This document shows, one piece after another, positions 55,857-64,000 of a stretch of DNA of 64,000 nt. The notes beneath the pieces are model-generated. The model was given only the letters and a program-made list of their open reading frames with translations, made no database searches and was not told where the DNA came from. The stretch is from an uncultured bacterium (GTDB taxonomy: Bacteria > Actinomycetota > Coriobacteriia > Coriobacteriales > Eggerthellaceae). The position numbers and the translations under genes are program-made. Numbering within the stretch: position 1 is the first letter of the stretch; every line of letters begins with the position of its first letter. Where the stretch lies: NCBI GenBank assembly GCA_937890835.1, contig CALADF010000035.1, positions 124,001-188,000 on the forward strand, written 5' to 3'.

Positions 55857-58800
55857 TGTCTCGCTCGATTAGGTTGGCAAACAGGGTTTTCGCCGGTTTC
55901 ATCGGCGCTGTCGCCATAGCTCTGTGCGCGCTGTTCGCCGTGCCCGCAGGCGTTGCGTATGCGGCTCCAGGTGAGACCGTCTACATCAAGTCGAGCAACG
56001 ACCTCATCGCCCAAGCGCTCGCGTCGCGCACGATGGATACGACGGGCGTCACCTATGTGCTCGACTTGAGCGGCGAGGACGTCGGAGGCGAGGACGGAAA
56101 GACGCTCGATCTTACCGAAGATCGCGTCACCGCCATCGTCGATCAGATCGGATCGCTCACGTTCGGCACGAAGGACAACCCGTTCAAGGGCACCTTCGAC
56201 GGCAACGGCTACACCATCAAGGGCCTCGACTACCATCGCTCCATCTTGGCAAGTCCCGATACGGGCTTGTTCGCTTGGACGGAGGGCGCCGTCATCAAGA
56301 ACCTCAACATGACCGACGCCTACATCGGCGCGGACTACCGCGGTGGCGTGCTGGTGGGCTACGCTCATAACACGCGTATCGAAAACGTGAAGCTGGTCAA
56401 CTGCACCTCATCGGTGACGCCTGCGAACAATGCGGTGTCGCTGGTTACCAACGCGGGCCTTGCGGGCGGCATGGTGGCGGGCGAGGCGTGGGACTCCACG
56501 TTCTACAATGTCGAGGTTCAGGGCGGCTCGGTCATCAACAACTCCACGGCTGCGGTGTCGGGTCTCGGCGGCGAGGGCCTCTATCTCGGCGGCATCGTGG
56601 GCATTGCCCGAAACTCCACCATCGAGTACTGTCGTGTGACGCCCATCCGCGCGGTTGCCGAAGACGGCACCGCCTCGTACACGCACACGCGCGTGCACAA
56701 CAAGTACGACATCGCCGTGGGTGCGGTGTCGGGTCAGGCAATCTACGCGGGCGGCATCGCAGGCTCGCTTTACGACAACGCCGAGGCCATCGACTGCTTC
56801 TCGACGGCCGACTGCTACACCTACGGCGCGACCTACGTCAGCGTCGGCGCGGGCAACGTCGGTTACACGGGCGGCATCGTGGCGCGCACGGACGACTACG
56901 CACTCATCGAGCGTTGCCATTACGCGGGCAACCTCCACTCGAAGCTGTACAACGCGCTTTTGGTCATCCCCATCATCCAGTACAACGTCCGCCTGGGCGG
57001 CCTGGTTCAGTGGGATCACGACTCCGGCGTCAAGATCGTCAACTCGTACTACGGGCCGCATTTTAGCGCGGAGCCCGACACGGACAAGGATATTCCCGCC
57101 ATCGGCGATCGCGGCAACGACAAGATCTACGCGGGAGCATCGTTTGGCGCCCAAGATGACGCCCATTACCGTGACCGCGCCTTCTGGGAAGGCGAGGGCT
57201 TCGACTTCGCGGGCGGCACCGAGCGCGTCAGCAGGTGTTTGGGCGGACAGCCTCATGTGAACAAGTGGGTCATGGATTACGAGCTCGGCATTCCCGTCCA
57301 CGGCGATTCGGTGAAAGCCACGTTCGATTTCCCGGGCGCGGGTTCGGTTGAGATCGGCCCCTCCGACGTTTTGGCGGCGAACGCTCCGCAGAAAACCGAC
57401 GATCCGTTCACCTTCGCGGTGCAGGGATTCGTCTATTCGGACCTGACCATGTCGTTTAAGGCTGCGGTAAACGGGGTTTCCCCCGAAACGACGCCCTCGG
57501 TGAGCGATACTGCGAACAACTCCGGTTACCGCTTCGTCGGGTGGTATCGCGAGCCTGATGTGACGGTGAACGTGGTGGATGAAAGCCACGACTTCTTCGA
57601 TCCCATTGTGAGCGATGAGGCCAAGCGCGTGGGCGACGCCGTGGAGTACACGGCTGAAAACACCGGCCCCGGCAAATACGACCACTTCACGGGCAACGAT
57701 TTGTTCGTAGCGGCCATGGAGGCGCAGGTGCGCTATCACGACGTAACCGGAGTTGTGGTCGACCATGCGGGCGCGCCCGATGCCACGGGCGATGACGACT
57801 GGTACAAGTATGAAGACGCCCTTCCTCAAGCGGCGGAGCCCCAGGCTGACCGGGCTAACGGCGTGAGCGCGAACGCGCAGTTTATCGGCTGGACCACGAT
57901 TCAGCCCGAAAGCGGCGGCGGCTGGGCGGCTATTTCCGCGAGTGATCTTGCCGACATCGTGAATGCCGGCGAGTTCTATCAAGCGGGCGATCCCGTGTTG
58001 AAGCCGATGGATTTGTATCCGGTGTACCTCGACCGCATTTCCAACATCATGACGGTGTGCGAGGGCAACGAGCAGGACGAGCTGGATGATCTTACCCAGC
58101 GCGAAGGGGTCGCTTCCACCAATGCTGTTGCAGAGGGCGACAAGTTCACCATCAAGGTTGAAGGCGCTGCCGCTGATGGCGCGCTGCCTGCAGGCTACCG
58201 CTTCCTCGGTTGGTACGAGGTGGGCGCCGACGGCAAGGAATGGCGCGTGAGCACGGATCCGTTCTACACGCTGCCCGCCGATGTGGACCTGAGCAAGCAG
58301 CACACCTACACGGCGCGTTTCGAGTACCGCGTCGACGGCTGGCTGCCGGTGCGCACGCCGGGCGTGTACGGGAAGGGCGAATACGGTTACAAAGAGTACT
58401 TCGAAAAGCACGGGCTGCAGCTGAACGGTCTGTATGCTACGGCGTGGCTGCCTTATCAGGCGACAGGTGCCCAGGTGGCGGCGGAGCTCGGCGCCCCGTC
58501 GGTGCGCGGGACGTTTCATTATTGGACCGACCATGAAAATATCGCCGTTTATCCTGCGTATAGCGATGACTTCATTTTAAGTTCGGATGAGCTCAATGCT
58601 ATTAAGGGCTCCAGTGCCGTTCCTGCATTGCCTGCCGATTCGCCGTTAGTGACTTCTCCCTTTGACGTTGATGCCGTTGTCGAGTATCACGGATTCTACG
58701 ATGTTGTGACCTTCACCGATTTCCCGGGGTGTGCGAATAGGTATGAGCTTTCCATCGACGGTTTGGGGCGCGGAAACATCGATATCGAGGCTCGGGGCGG

Positions 58801-61360
58801 GTATCGCTATAGCGGTGTTGTGCGATTCTCAACCGAGGTGGGAAACGATCCCGATCTTGCTTCGAAGCTCAATCATAATGAAACAGATTTCAAGGGCGAC
58901 TGGAACGGAACGTCCTTGAGTTGGGTGGATTCCAGCCACGTGTATGAGGATGATTACCAAAACGTCTACCTGCTGAAGGCTTCTGCCGACGTCAATTTCT
59001 ACGATCTTGCGGGGAACAAGATCTACACGGCGGATTCGCCGAAGGACCTGTCTCAGCACTTCAACAGCCCCGATTCGTTTGCGAACGACGCGACTGTAAC
59101 GCGCAAGTATCAATCGCTTCTGTTCAATTCAGCGGGAGTGGCGACGGCTGCCGAGCAGCCATTGACCATGCGCGAGACCACGTCTCCCGCGGATCGTGCC
59201 GAGCCTGTCGGTCTGGGATCGGTTGGGTTCGACATCGATCCCGTGGTAGACGGCGCCTCCGCCGACCCCGTCACGGGCGATTCCTCAGGCCGCTTCATCT
59301 ATCGTGACGGAGCTTATTACGGCTTCCTTGGGTGGATGTGCCCGCAGAACCTCTCGGCCGAAGAGATGGCGCATGCGTTCGTCGATTCGAAGCCGACGCT
59401 CGGTTCGGCGGGGTATGTGGCCACCAGCGCGGCGAACGCGGTGCCGTATCTTTTGACGGAGCGCACGCGCGTCGAGCATGCGATGGAGATTCATCCCGTG
59501 TACGCTAAGTTCGACATCGAGACCACTACCAACGTGGCACGCGCGGGCGTGCCTGCGGGCAGCGGCATCAACGTGCCCCTCGACCCGACGTATACGGTTG
59601 CGCCCGATGGCAACGGGACGTTCTCGGTGAATCTCGAGGCCGACATCACCACGAAGGTGGGCCAGGGCACGGAAGAAACCTACCGCTTGACCGGCTTCAT
59701 GGTCGAGCGTGAAGACGGCTCGGTGGAGACCCTGGCCCCGATCGCAGCCGATCCTGGAAATGCGTTCTCCTACACGGTGCGCCCGGGTGAGCGATACGTG
59801 TTCGTGGCATATTACGAGCCGTTGGCGGTTTCGTACCACGTGAGCGACGCGGACGTTTCGGTAGTGGTGAAGAACAAGGGCGAGACGCTCGGCGAGGCGC
59901 CGGCGCATAAGTTTGATCTTTCCGCGATTGACGGCGCGGCGGGTTCGCGCGTGGTGTTTGCGGGCTGGACTGAAACGCGTCCCGATGCGGGCTCGTACGT
60001 GCTGGTTGAAGCCGCCGACCAAGTGAAGCTTGTGAAGCCCTCCACGGCTGTCGAGCGGTGCATGGAGCTGTTCCCGGTGTTCCGTAAGGCGGCGGCAACG
60101 GTTGATTCGAACATCGACGACGTATTGACCCAAAGCGGCACCGACCTGACGACGGTGCGCGATATCGTGCGCACGCCCGAGGGCGCTTTGATGCTGAAGG
60201 CGAGCGCTCCTGCGGGGTATCAGTTCGTCGGCTGGTACAAAGACTACGTCTCCGATGCCGAGAAGGGCACGCTGGTTTCCGGTGGAAGCATGTACGCGCT
60301 GAGCTCTTCGGCGCTTCTGACGCCGACGCGCTATACGGCGGTGTTCCAGCAGGTGCACGAGATACGCTACCACGACACGCAGGGCGGCGTGATTTACACT
60401 GCGCGCGCGGCGCATGACTCCGGTCGCACGTTCGTCACGTCGCAGACCGATGATGCGGGCCAGACGGTCGACGTGCTCGAGGACGTCGAGGCTTGGCAGG
60501 AAATTACCGAAGTGCTTGAGGCGCAAAGCGCTGCCCCCGATGCCCCTATGCAGGAGCTTATTTACAAGTGGCAGTGGGTGAAGGCGGACGGCTCCATCGT
60601 TGCGTGGGAGGATTTCTGCCGCCAGCCGATTGCCGAGGATATGGATTTGTATCCGATAACGCGCCAGGTGAGCTCTCATGACGCCGCTGGCGAAGAAAAC
60701 ACGCAGGATCTGTATTGGGCGCTCGACTCGCGCTCGGATGTTCCGGTGAAGGCGTACTTCAAGCAGGCTTACGCTCAGTCCAAGCTGACGGTTCACGTCG
60801 ACGAGGCGGCGTATGCTCCTGCGGCTGACGGTAAGGTGCAGGCCGATCTGAGCCCCGTGCCCGACCGCAACGTGGGATTGCATGCCTCGGCGCTGCAGGG
60901 CGAGCCGTGGGTGAAGGCGACCGATGCGCAGGGCGATGCGGTGTTCGAGTTCGAGTCGGGCGCTATCGTGCTGACCAAGCAGGCGACCGATCCGCACGCT
61001 GCGGGTGCGACGTTCTCGTTTAAGGTGACCGAGCTGATGTCGGGCGCGACTCGTGCGGTGACCGTCACGCTGCCCGAGACGGCGGCTGCCGACGGCGTGT
61101 ATCGCGCCAGCGTGACGCTTGACGTTCCCGTGGGCAGGTACCGCATCACCGAGGACGCCTCGTGGGCTTGGCGTTATGAGACGCAGCTAGCCGGCGGATC
61201 GATTGTAGCGGCGGCGCAGACGCCTGCGGGCGCTATCGACGTCGATGTGATGGGCGATAAGGTGCAGGTCGAATGCACGAACACGCTTGCGCAGGATGCA
61301 TGGCTGGACGCTTCCGCGCATAAGAAGAACGAGTTCGCAGCTCAAGGAGGTGGTGCGTGA
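55856..61360 (+). CDS. Giant surface protein with GLUG and InlB-type repeats
   Basis: 1834 residues with a Sec signal peptide (AIALCALFAVPAGVAYA). Residues ~150-360 hold GLUG-type repeats (GGVLVGYAHNTRIENVKLVN; GGIVGIARNSTIEYCRV; GGIAGSLYDNAEAIDCFST; GGIVARTDDYALIERCHY), a beta-helix motif of adhesins. Then InlB-B/MucBP-like repeats recur with FVGWY-type cores (~558, ~781, ~1155, ~1456) and YTAxF ends. A Cna-B-like domain (~1720-1800) closes the protein. No LPxTG-type signal or final membrane helix. Its start overlaps the upstream gene and its stop overlaps the next ATG, so it is embedded in the operon. Residues ~890-1090 are encoded by visibly AT-richer DNA. Likely the adhesive tip or shaft component; inference. 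Confidence 0.88.
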   Translation: MSRSIRLANRVFAGFIGAVAIALCALFAVPAGVAYAAPGETVYIKSSNDLIAQALASRTMDTTGVTYVLDLSGEDVGGEDGKTLDLTEDRVTAIVDQIGSLTFGTKDNPFKGTFDGNGYTIKGLDYHRSILASPDTGLFAWTEGAVIKNLNMTDAYIGADYRGGVLVGYAHNTRIENVKLVNCTSSVTPANNAVSLVTNAGLAGGMVAGEAWDSTFYNVEVQGGSVINNSTAAVSGLGGEGLYLGGIVGIARNSTIEYCRVTPIRAVAEDGTASYTHTRVHNKYDIAVGAVSGQAIYAGGIAGSLYDNAEAIDCFSTADCYTYGATYVSVGAGNVGYTGGIVARTDDYALIERCHYAGNLHSKLYNALLVIPIIQYNVRLGGLVQWDHDSGVKIVNSYYGPHFSAEPDTDKDIPAIGDRGNDKIYAGASFGAQDDAHYRDRAFWEGEGFDFAGGTERVSRCLGGQPHVNKWVMDYELGIPVHGDSVKATFDFPGAGSVEIGPSDVLAANAPQKTDDPFTFAVQGFVYSDLTMSFKAAVNGVSPETTPSVSDTANNSGYRFVGWYREPDVTVNVVDESHDFFDPIVSDEAKRVGDAVEYTAENTGPGKYDHFTGNDLFVAAMEAQVRYHDVTGVVVDHAGAPDATGDDDWYKYEDALPQAAEPQADRANGVSANAQFIGWTTIQPESGGGWAAISASDLADIVNAGEFYQAGDPVLKPMDLYPVYLDRISNIMTVCEGNEQDELDDLTQREGVASTNAVAEGDKFTIKVEGAAADGALPAGYRFLGWYEVGADGKEWRVSTDPFYTLPADVDLSKQHTYTARFEYRVDGWLPVRTPGVYGKGEYGYKEYFEKHGLQLNGLYATAWLPYQATGAQVAAELGAPSVRGTFHYWTDHENIAVYPAYSDDFILSSDELNAIKGSSAVPALPADSPLVTSPFDVDAVVEYHGFYDVVTFTDFPGCANRYELSIDGLGRGNIDIEARGGYRYSGVVRFSTEVGNDPDLASKLNHNETDFKGDWNGTSLSWVDSSHVYEDDYQNVYLLKASADVNFYDLAGNKIYTADSPKDLSQHFNSPDSFANDATVTRKYQSLLFNSAGVATAAEQPLTMRETTSPADRAEPVGLGSVGFDIDPVVDGASADPVTGDSSGRFIYRDGAYYGFLGWMCPQNLSAEEMAHAFVDSKPTLGSAGYVATSAANAVPYLLTERTRVEHAMEIHPVYAKFDIETTTNVARAGVPAGSGINVPLDPTYTVAPDGNGTFSVNLEADITTKVGQGTEETYRLTGFMVEREDGSVETLAPIAADPGNAFSYTVRPGERYVFVAYYEPLAVSYHVSDADVSVVVKNKGETLGEAPAHKFDLSAIDGAAGSRVVFAGWTETRPDAGSYVLVEAADQVKLVKPSTAVERCMELFPVFRKAAATVDSNIDDVLTQSGTDLTTVRDIVRTPEGALMLKASAPAGYQFVGWYKDYVSDAEKGTLVSGGSMYALSSSALLTPTRYTAVFQQVHEIRYHDTQGGVIYTARAAHDSGRTFVTSQTDDAGQTVDVLEDVEAWQEITEVLEAQSAAPDAPMQELIYKWQWVKADGSIVAWEDFCRQPIAEDMDLYPITRQVSSHDAAGEENTQDLYWALDSRSDVPVKAYFKQAYAQSKLTVHVDEAAYAPAADGKVQADLSPVPDRNVGLHASALQGEPWVKATDAQGDAVFEFESGAIVLTKQATDPHAAGATFSFKVTELMSGATRAVTVTLPETAAADGVYRASVTLDVPVGRYRITEDASWAWRYETQLAGGSIVAAAQTPAGAIDVDVMGDKVQVECTNTLAQDAWLDASAHKKNEFAAQGGGA

Positions 61361-62031
61361 TGCACGGTAAGCATGTTGCGAACGCCGACGGGCGTCGCCG
61401 TTTGCTTGTCGGCGCCGTTGTCGTCCTGGCGTGTGTGGCCATAGCATCCGCCGGGCTGACATTCGCCTGGTATACGGGATCTTCGTCCATCCTGAACCCA
61501 TTCACGAAAGGCGCGGTCGGCGTTGACGTGGTCGAGGAGTTCGACCCTGCGGCTGGCAAGAAGAACGTCGCGGTGAGCGTGCCTGCAAACGATGCCCACG
61601 TGCCCGCATATGTGCGCGCTCAGGTGGATGTGTACTGGCAGGACGCTCAGGGCGTGCGCATGTGGGAGGCTCCCGTGGAAAAGGGGTCCGCGGACGCGGC
61701 GGATCCGCAGGGCTACGACTACGTGATGACATGGTGCGCATTCGGTCAGGCGGGTACTGCGAACACTTGGGTCGTCGGCTCTGACGGTCTGTACTACTGG
61801 ACGTCTCCCGTCGCATCCAGCGCGTCGACCGACCCTCTTATCGTCAGCTGTACGCAGAACGTGCGCTACGACGACGGACGCGTGCTGGTGGTGGATATCG
61901 CCACGCAGGCCATGCAGGCGGATCCTGCGCGCGCGTTCAACGAGTCCTGGGGTCCGCATGCTGGCTTGTCCGCGACTGACGACGGCTTGCTGATGGCGCA
62001 AGCTGCGGCGCAGGGGGGTGATGCGGCATGA
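61360..62031 (+). CDS. SipW-dependent TasA-like protein (third)
   Basis: 223-residue secreted protein. The export segment LLVGAVVVLACVAIASAGLT runs into a SipW-type motif (FAWYTGSSSILNPFTKGAVG). The mature domain (VPAYVRAQVDVYWQDAQGV; WCAFGQAGTANTWVVGSDG; YYWTSPVASSASTDPLIV) resembles that of the second TasA-like protein, suggesting duplication. Start overlaps the giant gene's stop (GTGATG; GTG at 61357 is an alternative), AAGGAGG upstream; its stop overlaps the next ATG by four bases. Confidence 0.8.
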   Translation: MHGKHVANADGRRRLLVGAVVVLACVAIASAGLTFAWYTGSSSILNPFTKGAVGVDVVEEFDPAAGKKNVAVSVPANDAHVPAYVRAQVDVYWQDAQGVRMWEAPVEKGSADAADPQGYDYVMTWCAFGQAGTANTWVVGSDGLYYWTSPVASSASTDPLIVSCTQNVRYDDGRVLVVDIATQAMQADPARAFNESWGPHAGLSATDDGLLMAQAAAQGGDAA

Positions 62032-62732
62032 GGCGCGCGCTAAGGTCTGTCCAGGCGGCGATGGTCGTGCTGCTGGTTTCCGCTTTATGCGCTATCGGGC
62101 TGGCGTTTGCATGGGTGCCGGAGCGTGCGGCTGCTTCTGAGCCGACGCCTACGGTCATCTACGACGCGACCAGCGGCGAGTTTTCTTTCCGCGACGCACC
62201 CGGGGGAGATCTGCTCGCGTCCTTCAAGGGCCTTATGCCGGGGGACGTGGTGGAGCAGCAAGTGGCGGTTGAAGTGGTGAACTCGCGCGAGATCGTGTCG
62301 GTGTACGTGAGCGCGCGCTATGCCGATGCGGAGCTTGCGGGCGTAGAGGACGTGGGCCTTACCGCTACGTTCGGCGGTTCGGGCGCGCATGCAGGCACGT
62401 TGGGAGATCGTCATGACATGGGCGAGCCCGTGAAGATGGCCACCTTGCGTGGCGACGGAGCTGCGACGGGCGTGGTCGAGCTGCGTGTGCCGACCTCGTT
62501 GGGCAACGATACGGCGGGCGGAGCTCATACGCTCACCTGGGAGTTCACCGCGCAGCATGAAGGCGCGCTGCCTCCTGGTGACGACGGCGCTGCGAGCGAC
62601 GGCGCGGGTTCGGGGCTGTCGCAGACCGGCGACGGATTGGGCGGCGTTGTGATTGCCATTGCAGCTATTGCCGTGATCGCGCTCATCGTGGTGATTGTGG
62701 CGGCGGTGGCGGCGCGCAAAAAGCGCAGGTAA
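62028..62732 (+). CDS. Sortase-anchored protein (LSQTGD) of the SipW locus
   Basis: 234 residues. An N-terminal hydrophobic export segment (MVVLLVSALCAIGLAFA) precedes a ~150-residue beta-rich domain (VVEQQVAVEVVNSREIVSVYVS). The C-terminus carries sorting motif LSQTGD, a strong hydrophobic helix and the tail ARKKRR. The ATGA overlap with the preceding gene shows coupling. As the only wall-anchored product of the cluster it may serve as the base that fixes the structure to peptidoglycan. No sortase gene is in the window. Confidence 0.85.
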   Translation: MRRALRSVQAAMVVLLVSALCAIGLAFAWVPERAAASEPTPTVIYDATSGEFSFRDAPGGDLLASFKGLMPGDVVEQQVAVEVVNSREIVSVYVSARYADAELAGVEDVGLTATFGGSGAHAGTLGDRHDMGEPVKMATLRGDGAATGVVELRVPTSLGNDTAGGAHTLTWEFTAQHEGALPPGDDGAASDGAGSGLSQTGDGLGGVVIAIAAIAVIALIVVIVAAVAARKKRR

Positions 62733-62823
62733 CGTTGATCCTCGCGCTCGATGCGCCGTAAGGCGAGACTCGTTGCGATGCGCAGGGTGCCGCGGGTAAT
62801 CGAACATCTCTCATTTTCTATGA

Positions 62824-62850
62824 CGACTTCCCTTCGGAAGCCGTTTTTTT
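62824..62850 (+). terminator. Terminator of the SipW surface locus
   Basis: CTTCC-CTTC-GGAAG stem-loop (62827-62840) followed by CCG and seven T (62844-62850). The remaining gap 62851-63187 is AT-rich, includes a T8 run at ~62977-62984 and no convincing gene. Confidence 0.65.
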
Positions 62851-63187
62851 GGACGCGATGCCGTTGGCTTGACTCTGTGATCTAGCTGGTTTACGTCTGA
62901 GCTGGCGCTTGCATTGCGGGTCTTGGCTTCCGTCCGTTCAAGTTGTCAAGTGGCAGGGTTTCTTGCCGAAGGTCATTTTTTTTGGAGGGTTCATTCGATA
63001 AAGGTTTTTTCAACGCGATGTAATAAAAGGTAGATGAAATGTAACGAAGAGAACACATTAATGCTCTGTACATTTTCGAGTACACCCTGATCGTTCATCT
63101 TGTGGCATGATTGTGCTGTGTGCGGGAATGGCTCGCGTGGCGCGGGTTCCTTTGGAGGGAGCAGTTGTCGAAAGGGGGGGCTCGTGG

Positions 63188-63307
63188 TTAGGAAAAAGAA
63201 AACCCCTTGCGGGGTTTTCAAGTTCCCATCATACATGGGGCTGCTTTCGCAGCGGATGAGGCAAAGCCTTTATTTTGACTCGCAGCGTCACTCTGGGTAA
63301 GAGCAAC
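63188..63307 (-). ncRNA. tracrRNA, divergent from cas9
   Basis: Minus-strand RNA of ~118 nt. Promoter TTGATT (63337-63342) N17 TATATT (63314-63319) predicts a start near 63307. From 5' to 3' on the minus strand: an anti-repeat stretch (~63305-63270); a short nexus hairpin AGGC-TTT-GCCT (63259-63269); GCTGC-GAAA-GCAGC (63240-63253); CCCAT-GTATG-ATGGG (63225-63239); and a terminator with perfect 9-bp stem GAAAACCCC/GGGGTTTTC and GCAA loop (63198-63219), followed by TTTTT. This series of small hairpins ending in a T tract, immediately upstream of a cas9, is the tracrRNA layout. It predicts a CRISPR repeat containing something close to GACTCGCAGCGTCACTCTGG. Confidence 0.85.
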
Positions 63308-63313
63308 AAGGCG

Positions 63314-63342
63314 AATATAGCGGAATCGGAGAAGGGAATCAA
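63314..63342 (-). promoter_or_regulatory. tracrRNA promoter
   Basis: On the minus strand TTGATT (63337-63342) and TATATT (63314-63319) are exactly 17 bases apart. The -35 box ends just before the cas9 ATG, so tracrRNA transcription and cas9 expression share DNA. Confidence 0.75.
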
Positions 63343-63343
63343 G

Positions 63344-64000
63344 ATGAATTTGAGGAATGCCCAGGATTACACCATCGGCTTGGACATTGGCACGGGATCT
63401 GTTGGGTGGGCAGTAGTCGATCCGTGCGGCTATCTCTACAAATTCAAGGGTCAGAACACCTGGGGGTCTCGTTTGTTCGATTCGGCGAAGACCGCTGCCG
63501 ATACGCGCGCTAAACGCATCTTGCGTCGACGTTACGGGCGTCGCTATCGCCGTATTCAAACGTTGCGAGAGTTGATGCTGCCCGACGTTGCCAAGGTAGA
63601 CCCTGACTTCTTTTGTCGCATGAACCAATCTGACTTAGTGATGGGCGATGGCGATTTTTCCGAAAAGCATCCCTTTTTCAACGGGGGAGAGCTGACCGAG
63701 AGTGCGTATTACAAAAGCTACCCCACCATCTATCACCTTCGTGAGCACTTGGTCAATTCGACCGAGAAGGAAGACATTAGGCTCGTCTATCTCGCGCTGC
63801 ACCATATGATGAAGTACCGCGGCAACTTCCTCGTAGACGGGGACGTTTCCGCCGCCGATGCCGATCCGTCCATTGCTATTGCAGGTCTGCTTGAAGAACT
63901 CGCAGTGCTATGCGAGGCTCGAGGCGTCGACTACGGAAAGGAATCTGCCGATCTCGGCGCCATAGTGGGCGCTTTGGAAGATGCTGCTGCGTACCGTCGC
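63344..64000 (+). CDS. cas9: CRISPR-associated endonuclease Cas9, N-terminal part (runs off the window)
   Basis: 219 codons visible. The RuvC-I motif YTIGLDIGTGSVGWAVVD carries the catalytic Asp (residue 14). The arginine-rich bridge helix follows (KRILRRRYGRRYRRIQTLRE, ~55-75), and the REC-lobe segment EKEDIRLVYLALHHMMKYRG with GNFLVDGD resembles that of larger Cas9 proteins. ATG 63344 has GAAGGG upstream. Cas9 uses crRNA:tracrRNA to cut protospacer DNA. Subtype (II-A or II-C) cannot be fixed without the downstream genes. No repeat array lies in the window. Confidence 0.95.
   Translation, partial: MNLRNAQDYTIGLDIGTGSVGWAVVDPCGYLYKFKGQNTWGSRLFDSAKTAADTRAKRILRRRYGRRYRRIQTLRELMLPDVAKVDPDFFCRMNQSDLVMGDGDFSEKHPFFNGGELTESAYYKSYPTIYHLREHLVNSTEKEDIRLVYLALHHMMKYRGNFLVDGDVSAADADPSIAIAGLLEELAVLCEARGVDYGKESADLGAIVGALEDAAAYRR

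Noticed and set aside
62891..63300. Small open frames in the gap before cas9
   Set aside because: One lies over the tracrRNA and its terminator; the others are in AT-rich non-coding sequence without ribosome sites.
63188..64000. A CRISPR repeat array
   Set aside because: No direct repeats with spacers are present; the array must lie beyond the window.
1..64000. tRNA or rRNA genes
   Set aside because: No intergenic stretch shows a cloverleaf or a T-loop GTTCRANNC in proper context; matches found lie inside coding regions.

Overview
The window is a high-GC chromosome segment with strong GC bias at third codon positions. Its gene content points to an anaerobic Actinobacterium of the class Coriobacteriia, family Eggerthellaceae (Eggerthella/Gordonibacter/Slackia-like). 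The pointers are a giant 2-hydroxyacyl-CoA dehydratase activator protein, a DMSO-reductase-family molybdoenzyme beside a LuxR regulator with a membrane-embedded N-terminus, LxxTGD sortase signals, and a type II CRISPR locus. The genus is inference; no rRNA lies in the window.

Layout. 1-6.7 kb: the end of a RecJ-helicase fusion, a RelA/SpoT alarmone enzyme, a metallo-beta-lactamase-fold hydrolase and a PhoU-like (DUF47) protein. 6.8-10.7 kb: a zinc-dependent phospholipase C-like protein divergent from an MFS transporter, then aspartate kinase. 10.7-17.3 kb: a secreted dockerin/Fn3/F5-8C/M60 metallopeptidase interrupted at three points, followed by a cell-wall-anchored protein with a cohesin-like domain. 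17.4-25 kb: aspartate-semialdehyde dehydrogenase, TlyA methyltransferase, an EamA transporter with a D-2-hydroxyacid dehydrogenase, an AbrB-like regulator, a UPF0210 protein and a zinc-ribbon membrane protein. 25-31 kb: a sortase-anchored coiled-coil CAP protein, a novel zinc-finger protein and a CapA-like protein. 31-38.5 kb: a TetR regulator with the 1594-residue activase/dehydratase protein, RsmI and a YgjP-like metallopeptidase. 39-41.9 kb: IscS-IscU under an obvious palindromic operator, then a ribbon-helix-helix/PIN toxin-antitoxin pair. 42-47.5 kb: MetG, TatD with an in-frame TGA, a flavodoxin-fold protein with a long basic tail, RsmA and a small ORF.

47.5-53.4 kb: an accessory redox locus. 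A LuxR regulator with many membrane segments faces a molybdopterin oxidoreductase, its small 4Fe-4S subunit, a four-helix membrane protein, and a small protein carrying three DAxTGATW motifs that resemble ApbE flavinylation sites. 53.5-62.8 kb: a surface-fibre-like locus with a SipW-type signal peptidase (carrying a G9 tract), three proteins with SipW-type signal segments (TasA/camelysin-like), a 1834-residue GLUG/InlB-repeat protein and an LSQTGD-anchored protein. The last five genes are tightly packed. 62.8-64 kb: a divergently transcribed tracrRNA with its own promoter and terminator, then the start of cas9, which runs off the window.

Data-quality theme. Five apparent frameshifts in four genes can each be repaired by adding exactly one base. 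Three of these are clearly at homopolymers. This pattern suggests undercalled homopolymers in the assembly at least as much as real gene decay. Two in-frame stops (TGA in tatD, TAG in the M60 gene) are not explained that way.
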